DNA of 64,000 nucleotides from Turritopsis dohrnii (GCA_027922465.2 BQMF02000158.1:310001-374000); one strand, 5' to 3'. Counted from the stretch's first letter, positions 1-10,479 are shown. A program made the numbers and translations. The notes: a model not told the origin generated them from the letters alone.

Positions 1-695
1 CAGATTTGCGGACGATATTGGCAGTTAGATTCTTCGGGATGACTTTGTCTCGAAAATTTCCTGTACGCTCCCAACAGAGATGAAAGCGTTTGCTGATATC
101 GCCAGAAGAGACTTTTTTGCCCGCCCAACTTAATAACACACAATCTGATTTCGGCTTCGTTTGATTACGTGCATAATAAACGTATATTTTCAACCGGTTG
201 TAATTTTCAGCTGACAAGGTCACTTTGGCTGGCCCATAGGCTTCTACCGTTTTATGATTCCAAACGTTGATAATCATTTTAGCATCTTCAATTTCTTTTG
301 CGTCCTGAAATTCTTTTATGGTCATGTTTGCTGTTACACCGGACCACTGCGCAATCGTGTAATGAATAATTGTGTATAAGTGGTCTCTTATAAGACAATA
401 TTCTCTCTGGCTCAGTTTGTAGCTATCATTTTGATTCAGCAATTCAATCAATGAAAGTGCCTTTGTAGCATTTTCACTCCTCTCGTAAGTATCAACTTGT
501 TCTTTCCCAACAAGCATTTCCTGGTCGTCGGCCATACGTTTTGAAGGTACATCCAGACCAAACGCAGTCTTATCAACAATTCCATCGGAAGTGGCCTTGC
601 GTGATGGTAAAAGAGATGATTTTGAAGGTACATCCAGACAAAAAGCAGTCATATCAACAATAGTCTCCTTCTTGTTAATAGGAAATGATTGATCC
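1..695 (-). CDS. Tyrosine-recombinase-like protein exon (Crypton-type), cut by the window edge
   Basis: An open minus-strand frame runs from the LTR junction at 695 to base 1, so the C-terminus is missing. The first in-frame ATG is at 535, but the frame stays open upstream and the true start is unresolved. Reading order: two imperfect 27-residue repeats containing LDVPSK, an acidic linker, then a fold I recognise as tyrosine recombinase-like: QWSGVTANMTIKEF (box I region), WNHKTVEAYGPA (the KT-G-PA strand), SWAGKKVSSGDISKRF, and KNLTANIVRKS near the edge. In relatives the box I segment reads QRPG, with the catalytic Arg. Here the codon is TGG (Trp), one CpG transition from CGG, so catalysis is probably lost. 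The family is known from Crypton transposons and domesticated relatives. Assignment is by motif only. Confidence 0.6.
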
Positions 696-829
696 TGTAA
701 TGCCGAAGGCAGTACTAAGTGGGAATGTGGGGACAACAGAAAACGCGTGTGTACAGTGAGAGGTCCTGTTAGAAGAGAGCCAGTGAGGCATTGTGCCTCG
801 ATGATACAAACAGTATGTGAGACATTACA
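696..829 (-). repeat. 3' LTR of the Ty3-type element, 134 bp
   Basis: On the minus strand the segment starts TGTAATG and ends CATTACA, a perfect 7-bp terminal inverted repeat with TG...CA ends. It lies directly after a polypurine tract and after the pol gene, where a 3' LTR belongs. The matching 5' LTR was not found in the window. At 134 bp it is short for a Ty3-type LTR. Confidence 0.75.
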
Positions 830-843
830 TCTCTCCCCTTTTT
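830..843 (-). promoter_or_regulatory. Polypurine tract (plus-strand primer site)
   Basis: Minus-strand AAAAAGGGGAGAGA ends exactly where the LTR begins (TGTAATG). This is the expected position of the primer for plus-strand DNA synthesis and fixes the LTR boundary. Confidence 0.7.
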
Positions 844-917
844 AGAGTAAGTGTTCGAGTCCATGTTAAGTCCAAACAAAACAGTGTCCTATATACAGTG
901 CTATTTACAGTTTCGAG

Positions 918-3002
918 CTACGGGTCGTGATCGTCCCTATATCTGGCTGGTGCCCTCCTCCTTCTTTGGGGTCTCTGCTGAGGCACCTGCCTTTCTGCCT
1001 CTGGATCCAGGAGGTTATAGGCTACTGTGTCGTCTGACGATGATCCTCCTTCGTCTGAGGCTGCCTCCTCTGAAGAGCTGCTCTCTGCCGGACTGTGGCT
1101 GCGTGATTGATCGTTTATGTGGTCTTGACGTCGATCCTCGGTGGGAAGCTTAACTTTCTTAAAGAAGGTCGTGTGCCTTGTGATTGTGCGCTTCCTGTTT
1201 TGTGCTATGATTTGGTTCCCTCTGACCGAGATCACTGTGTATGGTTGTGGGTCGTATGGTGGCGTTGCCTTGTTGCGCTTTGGTTGTCTGCACCACACCA
1301 AATCTCCTGCCTGAATATGCGAGTGCTTCACGTAGCGTTTCTCGTCTGCCTTGTTCTTTGCGACTGCTTTCTGCCTACTGTCGTGAACGCGGACTTCCTC
1401 TTGTGCCACCAAAGTCGGTTCTCCTGCTGCGGGAAGTTTGGTGTTGAACTTCCTCCCGTTGAACATCAGGTGGGCCGGAGCCTGTCCTGTGGTAATGTGA
1501 GGCGTGGCGCGATAGGATCGTAGAAATTTCTGAAGCTCCTTCTTCCAGCTCCCGCTGGTCGCGTTTGCCGTTTTGAGGACCTTTCCCAGATTCCTCATGA
1601 AGTGCTCGACGGTCCCGTTTGCCCACGGCGCATACGGTGTCACCCGTATGTGCTTGAAGCCCATCTCTTGTGAGAACTGCTGAAACTGATGACTTTGGAA
1701 CGGTGGTCCATTGTCCGTCCCAAGCTTATATGGTACGCCGAAGTTCGACAGAATTCTCTCCATGGCAGGGATCACTGCTGCTGCGAATGTAGAACTCACT
1801 ATCTCCACGGCGGGGAATCTCGAGTATAAGCACTGAACTACCAATATATAATCACGGCTCGGCAGCGGTCCGAATAGGTCTGCTCTCAGGTTCGTCCAAG
1901 GTCCTTCGGGTAACGGTGTTGAAGTCACTGGTTCCTGGCGTCTGGCTTCAACTGCTACTTGGCATGCTAAACATGTTTCAACGATGTCTGTTAGGCGTTT
2001 GTCCATGCCAGGAAACCAGATACGCGATCTTGCATATTGCTTGGTTTTCACTAGCCCTTGGTGTCCTTCGTGGGCCAGTTGTATGGCTTTGCTTTGCAGC
2101 GATGATGGAATGACAATGCTCGTGCCTCGCAGAATAACATCTTTGTATATCGATAGTTCTGGGAAAACTTGGCGATATGCAGACAGTGCCGCCTGTTGTT
2201 CTCTCGGAATATATCCCTTGGTTAAGGAGTCTAGCAGGGCTGAGGTTACGGGATCATTTCTGGTCGCTTCAGCTATCTCGTCCATGCCCATCGCGTTCGG
2301 GAGGTGCGTGTTCACAATTGCGTCCACGAATAGCTCTGTCTCAGCTGCTGCTTCCTTGTTGGTGCCGATTGCTGTGTCGTCAGTATAACGTGACAAGTAG
2401 TCGCTAGCTATCGAGCAGCCTGGTTCATACACCATTGTGTAATTGTACCCTTGAAGTCGGAGTTTATGCTTTAGGACTCTCGCTGGTGGATCCTTCTTGT
2501 AGGTGTTGTACAATGGTAAGAGAGGCTGATGATCAGTGACAATCAGAAAGCGTTGCAAGCCGTACAAATATATGTGGTTTTTGAGGGTACCAAATTCTAC
2601 GGCTGTGCTCTCGATCTCGATTTGCGAGTACCGTTGCTCCTGCGGAGTTGTTGGCCTGCTGTCATAGCGAACTACTTTGTCTTTCCCTGTCTGCGGATCG
2701 ATCTGGGCTAGTATGCTGGCGACCCCAGTTTTCTTAGAGCCGTCTACAATCAGCTTGGTTTCTCGGTTCGGATCATAGTACGCCATTACAGGCTCCTTCG
2801 ACAGAGCTTCCTTGAGTGTGTCGAACGCTGACTGACAATCTGCGTTCCACTCGAATGTAGCGTCTTTCTTCGTGAGTGCGCGAAGCGGTGCTGTTGTGAT
2901 GGAGTAGTTCGGGATGAAATAGGAGCTAAAGTTTGTCATTCCCAGGAATGATCTTACTTCTCCTGCATTTGTTGGTGGTTTAGCAGCCTGTAGTGCTTGC
3001 AT
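918..3002 (-). CDS. pol: Ty3/gypsy Pol fragment: RNase H and integrase, 694 aa
   Basis: Domains in order. RT connection/thumb (residues 10-70, motif EVRSFLGMTNFSSYFIPN). RNase H (about 80-205) with D87, E131 and D157. H2C2 zinc domain of integrase (H311, H314, C344, C347). Integrase core with D375 (RADLFGP), D430 (GTDNGPPF) and E466 (NGTVEHFMRNL), 35 residues between the last two as in the D,D35E family. A basic/acidic tail ends RYRDDHDP. All listed catalytic residues are present and the frame has no stop. An in-frame TAA lies just 5' of the ATG at 3002 and the reverse transcriptase palm is missing, so this is the 3' part of pol and cannot support retrotransposition alone. The tail resembles K02A2.6-like Ty3 elements common in aquatic animals. 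Confidence 0.93.
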   Translation of the reverse strand: MQALQAAKPPTNAGEVRSFLGMTNFSSYFIPNYSITTAPLRALTKKDATFEWNADCQSAFDTLKEALSKEPVMAYYDPNRETKLIVDGSKKTGVASILAQIDPQTGKDKVVRYDSRPTTPQEQRYSQIEIESTAVEFGTLKNHIYLYGLQRFLIVTDHQPLLPLYNTYKKDPPARVLKHKLRLQGYNYTMVYEPGCSIASDYLSRYTDDTAIGTNKEAAAETELFVDAIVNTHLPNAMGMDEIAEATRNDPVTSALLDSLTKGYIPREQQAALSAYRQVFPELSIYKDVILRGTSIVIPSSLQSKAIQLAHEGHQGLVKTKQYARSRIWFPGMDKRLTDIVETCLACQVAVEARRQEPVTSTPLPEGPWTNLRADLFGPLPSRDYILVVQCLYSRFPAVEIVSSTFAAAVIPAMERILSNFGVPYKLGTDNGPPFQSHQFQQFSQEMGFKHIRVTPYAPWANGTVEHFMRNLGKVLKTANATSGSWKKELQKFLRSYRATPHITTGQAPAHLMFNGRKFNTKLPAAGEPTLVAQEEVRVHDSRQKAVAKNKADEKRYVKHSHIQAGDLVWCRQPKRNKATPPYDPQPYTVISVRGNQIIAQNRKRTITRHTTFFKKVKLPTEDRRQDHINDQSRSHSPAESSSSEEAASDEGGSSSDDTVAYNLLDPEAERQVPQQRPQRRRRAPARYRDDHDP

Positions 3003-3567
3003 GTATTATTCAATTCGTACCCGTGGTGCGGAGTGTGAGTTTGCAGAAATAATAAAGGATGTTTTCCCAATTATATTGAAAACAGCTGATACAATAGGAA
3101 TGAAATATGTTCGCTGAAGTATTTCGCTGTGAAAATTGCTTGTGAGTTAAAAACGTAAACAAAGTTCTCACGAAAACCGTTTGAAAATCTGCGTTGAACA
3201 AGCGATGAGGTAAACACTGCTGTTGCAAAGCAAATCTCCGAAATTACAATGTCAATCTCTCCGAGGGCTCCACTTTGTGGGAAACGGTAACGCTGTCACC
3301 ACAAATAAAACTCACTTATTACGTTTAAGTAATATCTTCAAACAAAATGAAACAAACACGTGAAGTTACAATACATTTACAGTACGTCCGCCATCTTTTC
3401 TTATTCACGAGGTTCTATATTATATTTTTCTGCTCTCCTCCCTCACCCTTCTATGTATAAATTGTTGTCAGTTTTACCAGAGGTTGTGACTTCGAATCTG
3501 CTTCTGGTTGAACACAAGTTGTACGAGACGTTTATTGATACAGTGATACAGAGCAGGTGGACATGGG
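3003..3567. other. No gene recognised
   Basis: AT-rich sequence with only short open frames on both strands (for example 3010-3228 minus and 3360-3668 plus). None shows a domain, and no reverse transcriptase sequence continues the Ty3 element here. Confidence 0.5.
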
Positions 3568-3595
3568 CGGCAAGCGACGCCGCCTTGGCGGCTAG
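3568..3595 (+). mobile_element. Orphan Helitron 3' terminus (type with GCGACGCCGCC)
   Basis: The sequence GCGACGCCGCC followed by TTGGCGGCTAG and then T matches the 3' end of the autonomous Helitron at 52,645-52,672, with the same CTAG|T junction. A matching 5' TC end was not located upstream, so this is probably the surviving end of a truncated or diverged copy. Confidence 0.6.
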
Positions 3596-4265
3596 TTTTT
3601 CTTTATTAGTCTATGGAACTTTCATAGTTTCTTCTTCTTCTTTTCATAATGTCATGTTATTTGTGTAATGCTGTCCATTGACATATCTTTATCAGGTTCA
3701 TAGTGTGATGTTGATCTTCATTAACAATTATCTCAACATTCAGAATCATCTTCTTCCCACATCCGCATCACTTATATCTACTATCTTCTTTCATAATTGT
3801 TCTAAAAGCTTTGTAAGCATTTCTTTTCCTCTAGTGTAGTTTTCAAAGACCTTTGTTTCTAATCAATAGGACCAAATTCAAAGTACTGGAAAGTACTGCT
3901 GGACTGTAGGTAATGGATTAAATATTGGAACCCTCTTTTTCTAGTTTTTTTCTCTGTAAAAATCTTTGCAATGCTCCTGTTAAGACTGATTGGTTTGATT
4001 GATTTAATTTAATCTTATACTAATCTTAACTTAACTTCTGCTGTTAATATTGTTGTTGGTTGTCACCAAAAACAGTTAAGGACTGTTTTCTTTTCTTTTT
4101 GATTGGCAAATATTTTTTCTGGCTTTTTGGACTTGGATATCAGGAGTATAAAGCAGCCTAGCAAACTGGGCTTCAGATGTATGAATTGTCAAGTTGTCTA
4201 TAGTTAACTCAACACAATATAACACATATATGTTCTTATGTATTCAATTATCATTGGTTGGTAAA
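3596..4265. other. No gene recognised
   Basis: AT-rich, repeat-poor sequence between two Helitron ends. Nothing with coding character or conserved structure was seen. Confidence 0.5.
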
Positions 4266-6792
4266 TCTTATTATAATAATCCGCGCTGTGTGTCACACTT
4301 TTATTTTAGAGAGTGATATATTTGTTTTTTTTTCACGGTCAAATCCTTCTTATTTTTTCCCTTTTCGTCGTAAAACCACGCCATAGCGAGAGCGATTTTT
4401 TTGATTTTTCGCGATTAGTATATGCTCCTCCGTTTTGTTATTTTTGGCTTGCGCAGTGGAAATCAGTCGAAAAACGTCTTTGGAGGAGTGCGAGCAATGC
4501 AATGTTAATCGTTCGAAATTTGTCAACGATCATTTCGTGAGCAAGAAACTTCGCGAAGAAGACGTGTTTCTTTTTGTATACGAATATTTTAATTTAAATT
4601 TGATTGTTTTAGGCAGCAAATCGACGAAAGAACTGACGAAGAAACACGAAGGTATTGTTATTATTATAAAACGTTTTGCTAAACTTTTACTTTTATTAAT
4701 AAAACAACACGGGTAGCAAGTGAGTTAGTTATTTGTTTACAATGAAAAATCATATTTAGATATACAGAAGAAGTGCAGTGAAGTTTTTAAAAGATAAGCT
4801 GCAGAAAGATCGAACAATTAATAAAAGAACAGGCAGCAGCATGTGTGTAAGTGATTAGTTAGCAGGTAGCACACGTGAGTTTTTGAACAGATGTTTGTTT
4901 TTTTTTATATATAGGTTTTTTCAGATGAAAACCAAACGAAGAACGAGTGGAAGAAAGTCGTGCTGATTTTACGAATTTCTTTTTATAGTTATCAAATAGT
5001 TATGGGAGTGCAGCAGTACAGAAGTAGTGTAGATGAAGTTGAAGAAAGGATGATGTTTATTTACATTGGTGAAAATGGTTTTACTTTTTTTCGGTGGAAA
5101 ATTGTTTGGAAAAGATATAAAGTAATATACGTAAGTACATGAGTCAAACGGATTTAATAAATACAGCGTTAAAAGAGAATAAAAACCGAGTTAAAACGAT
5201 CAGATCATAAAGATGCAGGTCCTACACGAGCAGTTACTGATTTGTTTTGGTAACGAACTGTTCCTTATTTTATTTATTTCAAAATGGCTCCACAGTTATG
5301 AAGTTACGAAGAAAGCATTTTTATGTCTTTCACTGTATAAAAATGGTAGTGAAATTGCAGTAGAAAACAAATAGAAAGTGTATGTTTACAATGACAATAG
5401 GAAAGTATGCTGGAAAGTTAATCGAGTGTTATTAATTTGTTTACAGGTATGAAATATAGAAAGTAAAAGAGTTTAGAAGTGTTTGATAATGGCTACAGAA
5501 CATGATCAATATTGTGTTGTTTACTATCATGATGATGTGAATTGGTATTGAAAGGTAAAGTTAAAATAGTATCTATTTAGTTAAAACACAGTTAGTATTA
5601 GTGGATAAATAAAGGATAAGAGGGATGTTTACTGTTGTGTTTTGAATTTTCCAGCGCAGAGGAGGAGCTTTGAACTGGAAATAAAAAATGGCTCCACGAA
5701 TGTTTTCATATGTTAAAAAGTTTTCAGCTATACTAATTCTGTCATTACGTTTGTTTTTAATTATTATTTTTAAGGTTAATATATTTTCAAAGTTTCTTTT
5801 ACTTTGTTTTGTTTTTCTTTAGATTTCGTCATAGCATGATTAGGTTTTTTTGTATATGTTTTTTGAATGTTTTCATCTGTTAAGTAGAAATGAAGCACAT
5901 GATGGGTTATAATGTTGAGAGGGTTACTTAAGAGAAGAATGGATTATGTAATTTAAATGACTGTGCAATGAAACTATCCTACAAAAAATAAGCGTTGTTG
6001 GCTGTATTTTTCTTAAGTTTATATTTTATCGCGTTTATGCATATTTTGTGTTATGGTAATCGTTTACGTACTATGCCTAGGTATATAACTTTGGCTGTAT
6101 GATTTTATTTGTGACTTTTTATCTTCTGTGTAAATTTTTGTTCTTAGTTATTGTTTTTAGGATAAATGCGTACTTGAATTTCCTTTTTTTTTTGTTTGTT
6201 TTTTGTTTTGTTTTTTTTTATTTTCGGTATTACAATTGAAATATTATTCTTTTAGGCAATAATAAAAAAAGCACAAAGAAATGAAACTCATGGTTTTAAT
6301 CATGATGTTGATGGTTTTGGGAAGAACTAAATATATCATTTCAAAAATTCATTGTTGCAGTCCAGTAGTAACTTTTGAACAAAAGAAAAAGTTGGAAGGT
6401 ATCATTTTTGTAATATTATTCAATGTTTGGTTTTGTATGTCTGGGTTAACGGTTCTGAGTTATATATTGCGTTTTTTTACATTAAAGTTACTTCTCTTCT
6501 GCGTATGAATATATATTCTGAGCCATGTTGCTATTTGTTTCTGTTTTAAATTTTCTGAATGTAAGAAATGAATTAAAAAATTAATGCCTGAAAAGAAACT
6601 TTTGCAAGAGTTAAATTCTGCGACACAACGCATACTGAACAAGGGTGGCGAGCGACGCCGCCTGGGATGTTTTTGAGTTGCGATTCTATGATTTATTTTT
6701 TCATCATGGGGTACGTACACGCAGGGAATGGTGGATTTGACCTAATGTTTTCGAAGTTAAGTTCGGTAAAAAGTTTTTACCCGGGATACTAG
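4266..6792 (+). mobile_element. Non-autonomous Helitron H1 (2.5 kb), chimeric 3' end
   Basis: The 5' end is TCTTATTATAATAATCCGCG, preceded by A. The 3' end is a GGTAAAAA-GT-TTTTTACC hairpin, seven bases, then CTAG followed by T: Helitron rules (TC start, hairpin, CTRR end, A|T target, no duplication). The first ~120 bp closely match the 5' end of the autonomous Helitron at 43,573. At 6643-6666 it contains the start of the other 3' end type (GGCGAGCGACGCCGCCTGGG), cut before CTAG, so it read on to a second terminus 126 bp downstream. It encodes no Rep/helicase and carries exon-like sequence at 4457-4536. Confidence 0.85.
4457..4536 (+). other. Exon-like segment captured in Helitron H1
   Basis: A pyrimidine-rich acceptor ends GCGCAG. 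The open segment reads EISRKTSLEECEQC then NVNRSKFVNDHF and is followed by a GTGAGC donor. The same segment, diverged but open, lies in the shorter Helitrons at 24,388-24,460, 34,381-34,453 and 58,686-58,758. This suggests a captured gene fragment or ancestral accessory exon. No family recognised. Confidence 0.4.
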
Positions 6793-7863
6793 TAGCTTAT
6801 ATAATTATACAAAACTACCAGTTTCACCTATCTGAAAGTTTACTGAGAACTGAAATAGTCAAATCCAGTTCTCAAGATAGGTGGATATGAAACCCATAAT
6901 TCTAACCATTCTGAGATAAGATTTATACCTCCTATTTGGTTGAGAAAACCGATCCCATGGAGCTGTAAATTTTACATTTTCTAATATCAATGGACGTGGT
7001 TTTCTTTAAAAATGAAAAATACAACCAATAATCATTGGCAACAAACTCAAATAATAGTTCAATGATCTTACTCTTCTCTATCCATCACTTTAACAAACGC
7101 TTCCTTTAGCTTTGTAACTAAAATGGTATAAGTTCAGTAAGAGTCATTTAACATTTTTAAAGTTTTATTGACCCTTTAATAGGGGAATGAAAAGGAAGAT
7201 ACCTTTGTAGTAAGGAACTGTTCGCTGCTGTATTGGTGCCTAAAACAATATTGGTATATACATACTTCAAAATCTAATGAGACAAAGAAAAATAAATGCG
7301 TTTTTGTTTATATTTCCCTTCATATATTTTCTGACTAAAATGACGAAGAAAAAAATAAAGCATAATTAAAAATTTACTATAAACTCCAAGGCAAGAACTA
7401 GTCAGCTCATTAAAAATGACATATCAGTTGTTTTCAAAGAATGTCTTTCTGAAATGACTATTATGAAAAATTATGTAAACAGATTCCAAGTTAGTTTCAG
7501 CAGAGCTTAATGGGAGGGCCTTTTTTACCTTAAGGTAAATTAAGTATTCCAGTATATGTTAGGTCATGTTAAAATATCATTAAAAAACTGATATCTATTA
7601 AGTTAACAAGTGCAGGCTTTGGAATAACAAGGCATAAGATTAATCCGGACAAAATAAGCTAATAAGTTCTATGATGGACATCAATGTGCCCATAGAATGC
7701 TGAATAGACATACTTATTCCCTTTTTGTTACCAAAACAACTTCCAAAACAAAGCTTTATGCAATAAAGAACACAAAAGCATAGCAACACACTTCTGATAA
7801 TACAGTCTGTGTATCATTTTTAGAAAATGTATCTTAATTCCTTTTTAAAGGTATCTTACTTAC
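6793..7863. other. No gene recognised; possible 3' region of the SET gene
   Basis: AT-rich, lying 3' of the minus-strand SET exons. Further exons of that gene could lie here, but none could be supported by a domain or a clear splice pair. Confidence 0.4.
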
Positions 7864-8510
7864 CATTTCTCTTTCTGAGCATTGAATGCTTTCTTTGATT
7901 TTGATTAAACTGCAAGGCCTCAAAAACTCTTCCTGCAAGTACGAAAAAGTCAAAATTCACATTAATTCTTACATTCAGCAAAAAAAATTTTATTACAGAA
8001 CTCGCCTTGTTTCTCCACCAAAGATTTCCGTCATTGTAATTATAGCGGAGTTCTTCATCCTCCAAAATATCTCTTTTTGAAAGAAGAACCACATGAGGAT
8101 TTCCATTTACAACTACCTTCCTATTTTTGCAGTTGGCATATCTCTCTGGGGAGTCATTTACATATCTCCCTAATGTGGATGATAGTGTTGCATCAATACT
8201 ATATCAAAAATTAAAATCTCATTACACCATTAACAGAACAGAATGAAATGGTTCTTGATGTTTAGTTTTACAGTTAGTAAACTACAGGTGAAAATTACAT
8301 CATATAAAATAAGTGAAAAAACAAGGAGAAATAAATGTCTTACCACATTTTATTTCCATTGTGGCAAAACTCGTACATGAAACACCCAAGTTTCCTCTGC
8401 TCATGTAAATGATTTCGACGAACGGACTCCTTCTTTGAAATTAACGCACCTTTGTACTTGACTAAGAACTCATTATGTAAAATCTTTTTCCTTGTAAACA
8501 CACCAAAACG
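7864..8510 (-). CDS. SET-domain protein (lysine methyltransferase-like), three exons, partial
   Basis: Exons on the minus strand: about 8510-8344, 8198-8006 and 7932-7864. The first joins with a phase-2 junction making Cys (TG|T), the next after a complete codon. They read GVFTRKKILHNEFLVKYKG, then CIDATLSSTLGRYVNDSPERYANC, then LLSKRDILEDEELRYNYND and LWWRNK. This is the GVF, NHS-region and EEL-YNY core of a SET domain. The intron after 8006 begins GCGAGT, so it would be a rare GC-AG intron. The usual NHS motif is NDS here, as in a subgroup of SET8-like animal proteins. A likely upstream exon near 8690-8590 reads ADPPHFVKRYISKDIG. Start and end are not resolved. No stop or frameshift was seen in the core. 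Confidence 0.75.
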
Positions 8511-8834
8511 TAAAGGGAATGTTTACTTTAATATCATTAATGTTTGCTTCATGATTTACTTTGAATAGCCAACAACATCCTGTAACCAACCTCTAAATAT
8601 ATGATCAAACATAAAGTGCCTATATCTTTTGATATGTATCTTTTCACAAAGTGTGGTGGATCAGCAGTAACAAAGTCAGCACATTTTCAGAATCGTTTCA
8701 GACCCTGAGAGATAATACAAATAGTTATTAAGTAGTCTTGTGTAACTTTGCAAGTGATGCAATTACAGTCTTAGTGCTAAACACTTTATCAAGCATACTT
8801 ACTCGCTTAGGGTATTTCTTTTCCATTTTATCCT

Positions 8835-8843
8835 AAATCAAAT
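8835..8843 (+). repeat. Target-site duplication, left copy (AAATCAAAT)
   Basis: A perfect 9-bp match to 17,553-17,561, immediately outside the left terminal inverted repeat of the 8.7-kb element. Confidence 0.8.
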
Positions 8844-9092
8844 CTACGGAAGCCGATAAGGGTCAGTCGGAAAAAAAAATCTGTTGGCTAAAAAAAAAAT
8901 TTACCTGCGGAAAAAATATTTTCTGTGGCGGTAAAAGTTTAAAGCAGCAAAACTTTTTTTCTGAGAGAAATAATTTTTTTTTCTGTGAAAATGTTTTTGG
9001 AGGAGAAAAAAAATGTTGTGGCGTAAAATATTTTCTCTCATATCATTTAACAGCGCTTCAAGCGAGACCTTTCACGTTGTTTGTAAACATGT

Positions 9093-10479
9093 ATTGCTTT
9101 CGATGTGGAAGTGAACTGTGATGATGTTTTTTGTGGTTGTTGCGGAACAAAACAACGATACAATGAAGAAATACCAGTGGATTTGAAGTCTGAAGAAAGA
9201 CATTAAAGCATTATCATTCAAAGGGATACCAATATAACATTATTCTACAATTTCTAAGCAATAATTCACTCCATAAATCTAAGTCTGTCAAGTTTCAAAA
9301 GGAGATTACAAAGTTACGAGTTGAGAAAGACCGATGTCCCTGTCAATGAAGATCGAGTCAGAGAAATAATAATAAGAGAATTACAGGGCCCTGGATCTTT
9401 ACTTGGCTATCGTAGAATGCAGTGTAAACTTCGATGTACTTACCAAATTAATATCTCCAGAGATAAAGTTATGGCTATTGTAAGAGACCTGGATCCAGAA
9501 GGAACAAAAAGAAAATCAAGACGATTAAAGAAACGTGTTTATTTCTGTTCTGGTCCTGACGCAGTTTGGCATATTGACGGGTATGATAAACTAAAACCGT
9601 ATGGTCTACCTATTCATGGTTGATTAGACGGATTTTCAAGAAAAATTCTTTGGCTTAATGTTTGTAGAAGTAACAATAATCCTTACATTCCAGCTAAGTA
9701 CTTTATGGAACAAGTGAAAGATACTCTAAAAGCTCCATTTAACGTACAAACCGACTGTGGGACAGAAAACGGCATTTTAGCTGCTTTGCAATGTACTCTG
9801 ACAAACAAAACGAAAAAGGCCATACATACGGAAAGTCAGTAAGTAACCAAAGAATTGAAAATTGGTGGAGTCACCAACGACGTGGCCACACTGATTGGAT
9901 AATCTCATATTTCAAATATATGGTTGACGAAGGATTCATTATGATTGGAAATGAAGCGCATAAAGAATGCATCTACCTTAAGGGAAGAAATTTTCGCGGG
10001 AAGAAATTTTCGCGGAATTTAATTTCGCGATTGAAATGGTAAAAATGGCCGATTTTCGCGGAATTTAATTTCGCGATAGACCAATTTTAACAGGTTTTGC
10101 GGAATTAAATTTGCGAAAATTTCTTCCCTTAAGGTAGTTTGTTTATTCGGCACTGTTACAATCAGACTTGGATAAGGTCAAATGTGAATGGAACGATCAT
10201 TATTTAAGGAAGTCGAACAACAGCGGTGTGTCTGGAGTACCCAATCAATTGTATTTTTTGCCAAAAACTAAAGGTTTCGAGAACAAAGGCATTACTATTT
10301 ATGATCAGGAACTTAAACACTTGGAAAATGAAATAGAACTTATGAAAAATGCAGAAGAGGGAAGAAATTTAGAGAATGAAGATTTGTTAGATTACTTCAA
10401 TTACATCGTAGACGAGTTAACCCTGGAATATCCACGAGAGATTAGATTCAGGCAAAGATTATGTGCACAAGGATTATGA
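9093..10479 (+). pseudogene. Zinc-ribbon plus integrase-core (DDE) transposase, broken by stop, frameshifts and a MITE
   Basis: Starts MYCFRCGSEL, then after a frameshift DDVFCGCCGTKQ: a CxxC...CxxC zinc ribbon. Following a poorly framed helical stretch (9190-9320) the integrase region is clear: GYRRMQ, WHIDGYDKLKPYG (first Asp), TDCGTENG (second Asp) and NQRIENWWSHQRR (Glu), a D-D-E core, then CEWNDHYLRKS and SGVPNQLYFLP at the C-terminus. This arrangement is typical of an integrase-core protein family repeated in cnidarian and fish genomes. It probably cuts and joins the ends of the surrounding 8.7-kb element. TGA after PIHG (9621-9623), the frameshift in the ribbon and the MITE at 9976 make this copy inactive. 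Confidence 0.75.
9976..10134 (+). mobile_element. 159-bp palindromic MITE in the integrase gene
   Basis: Ends are CCTTAAGGGAAGAAATTTTC and its reverse complement, flanked by TA on both sides (9974-9975 and 10,135-10,136). The interior is a nested array of TTTCGCG/CGCGAAA inverted units. Joining the two flanks restores the integrase reading direction on both sides. The CCTTA start and TTTTCGCG motif resemble the pogo-like element next door, which may mobilise it. Confidence 0.8.

Larger units (their letters stand above)
696..3002 (-). mobile_element. 5'-truncated Ty3/gypsy retrotransposon inserted in the recombinase-like exon
   Basis: The element comprises the RNase H and integrase part of pol, 75 bp of 3' untranslated sequence, a polypurine tract and a 134-bp LTR. 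Gag, protease, the reverse transcriptase palm and the 5' LTR are absent. Homology stops at about 3002, at the junction of the RT thumb and RNase H. Its base composition is clearly GC-richer than the surrounding DNA. The recombinase-like frame continues at 695 immediately outside the LTR, so the element appears to sit inside that exon. The 5' flank shows no matching target duplication. Confidence 0.8.

Noticed and set aside
448..633. Short minus-strand open frame starting MYLQNHLF
   Set aside because: It overlaps the recombinase-like exon in another frame. The neighbouring frame carries recognisable motifs and is open much further.
696..835. Open frame through the LTR (CNVSHTVCIIEAQ...) as an N-terminal extension of the recombinase-like protein
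   Set aside because: The open stretch is the LTR itself, bounded by a polypurine tract and TG...CA ends; treated as insertion, not native coding.
1107..2407. Several plus-strand open frames antisense to pol
   Set aside because: They are shadows of the GC-rich minus-strand pol gene with no domain of their own.
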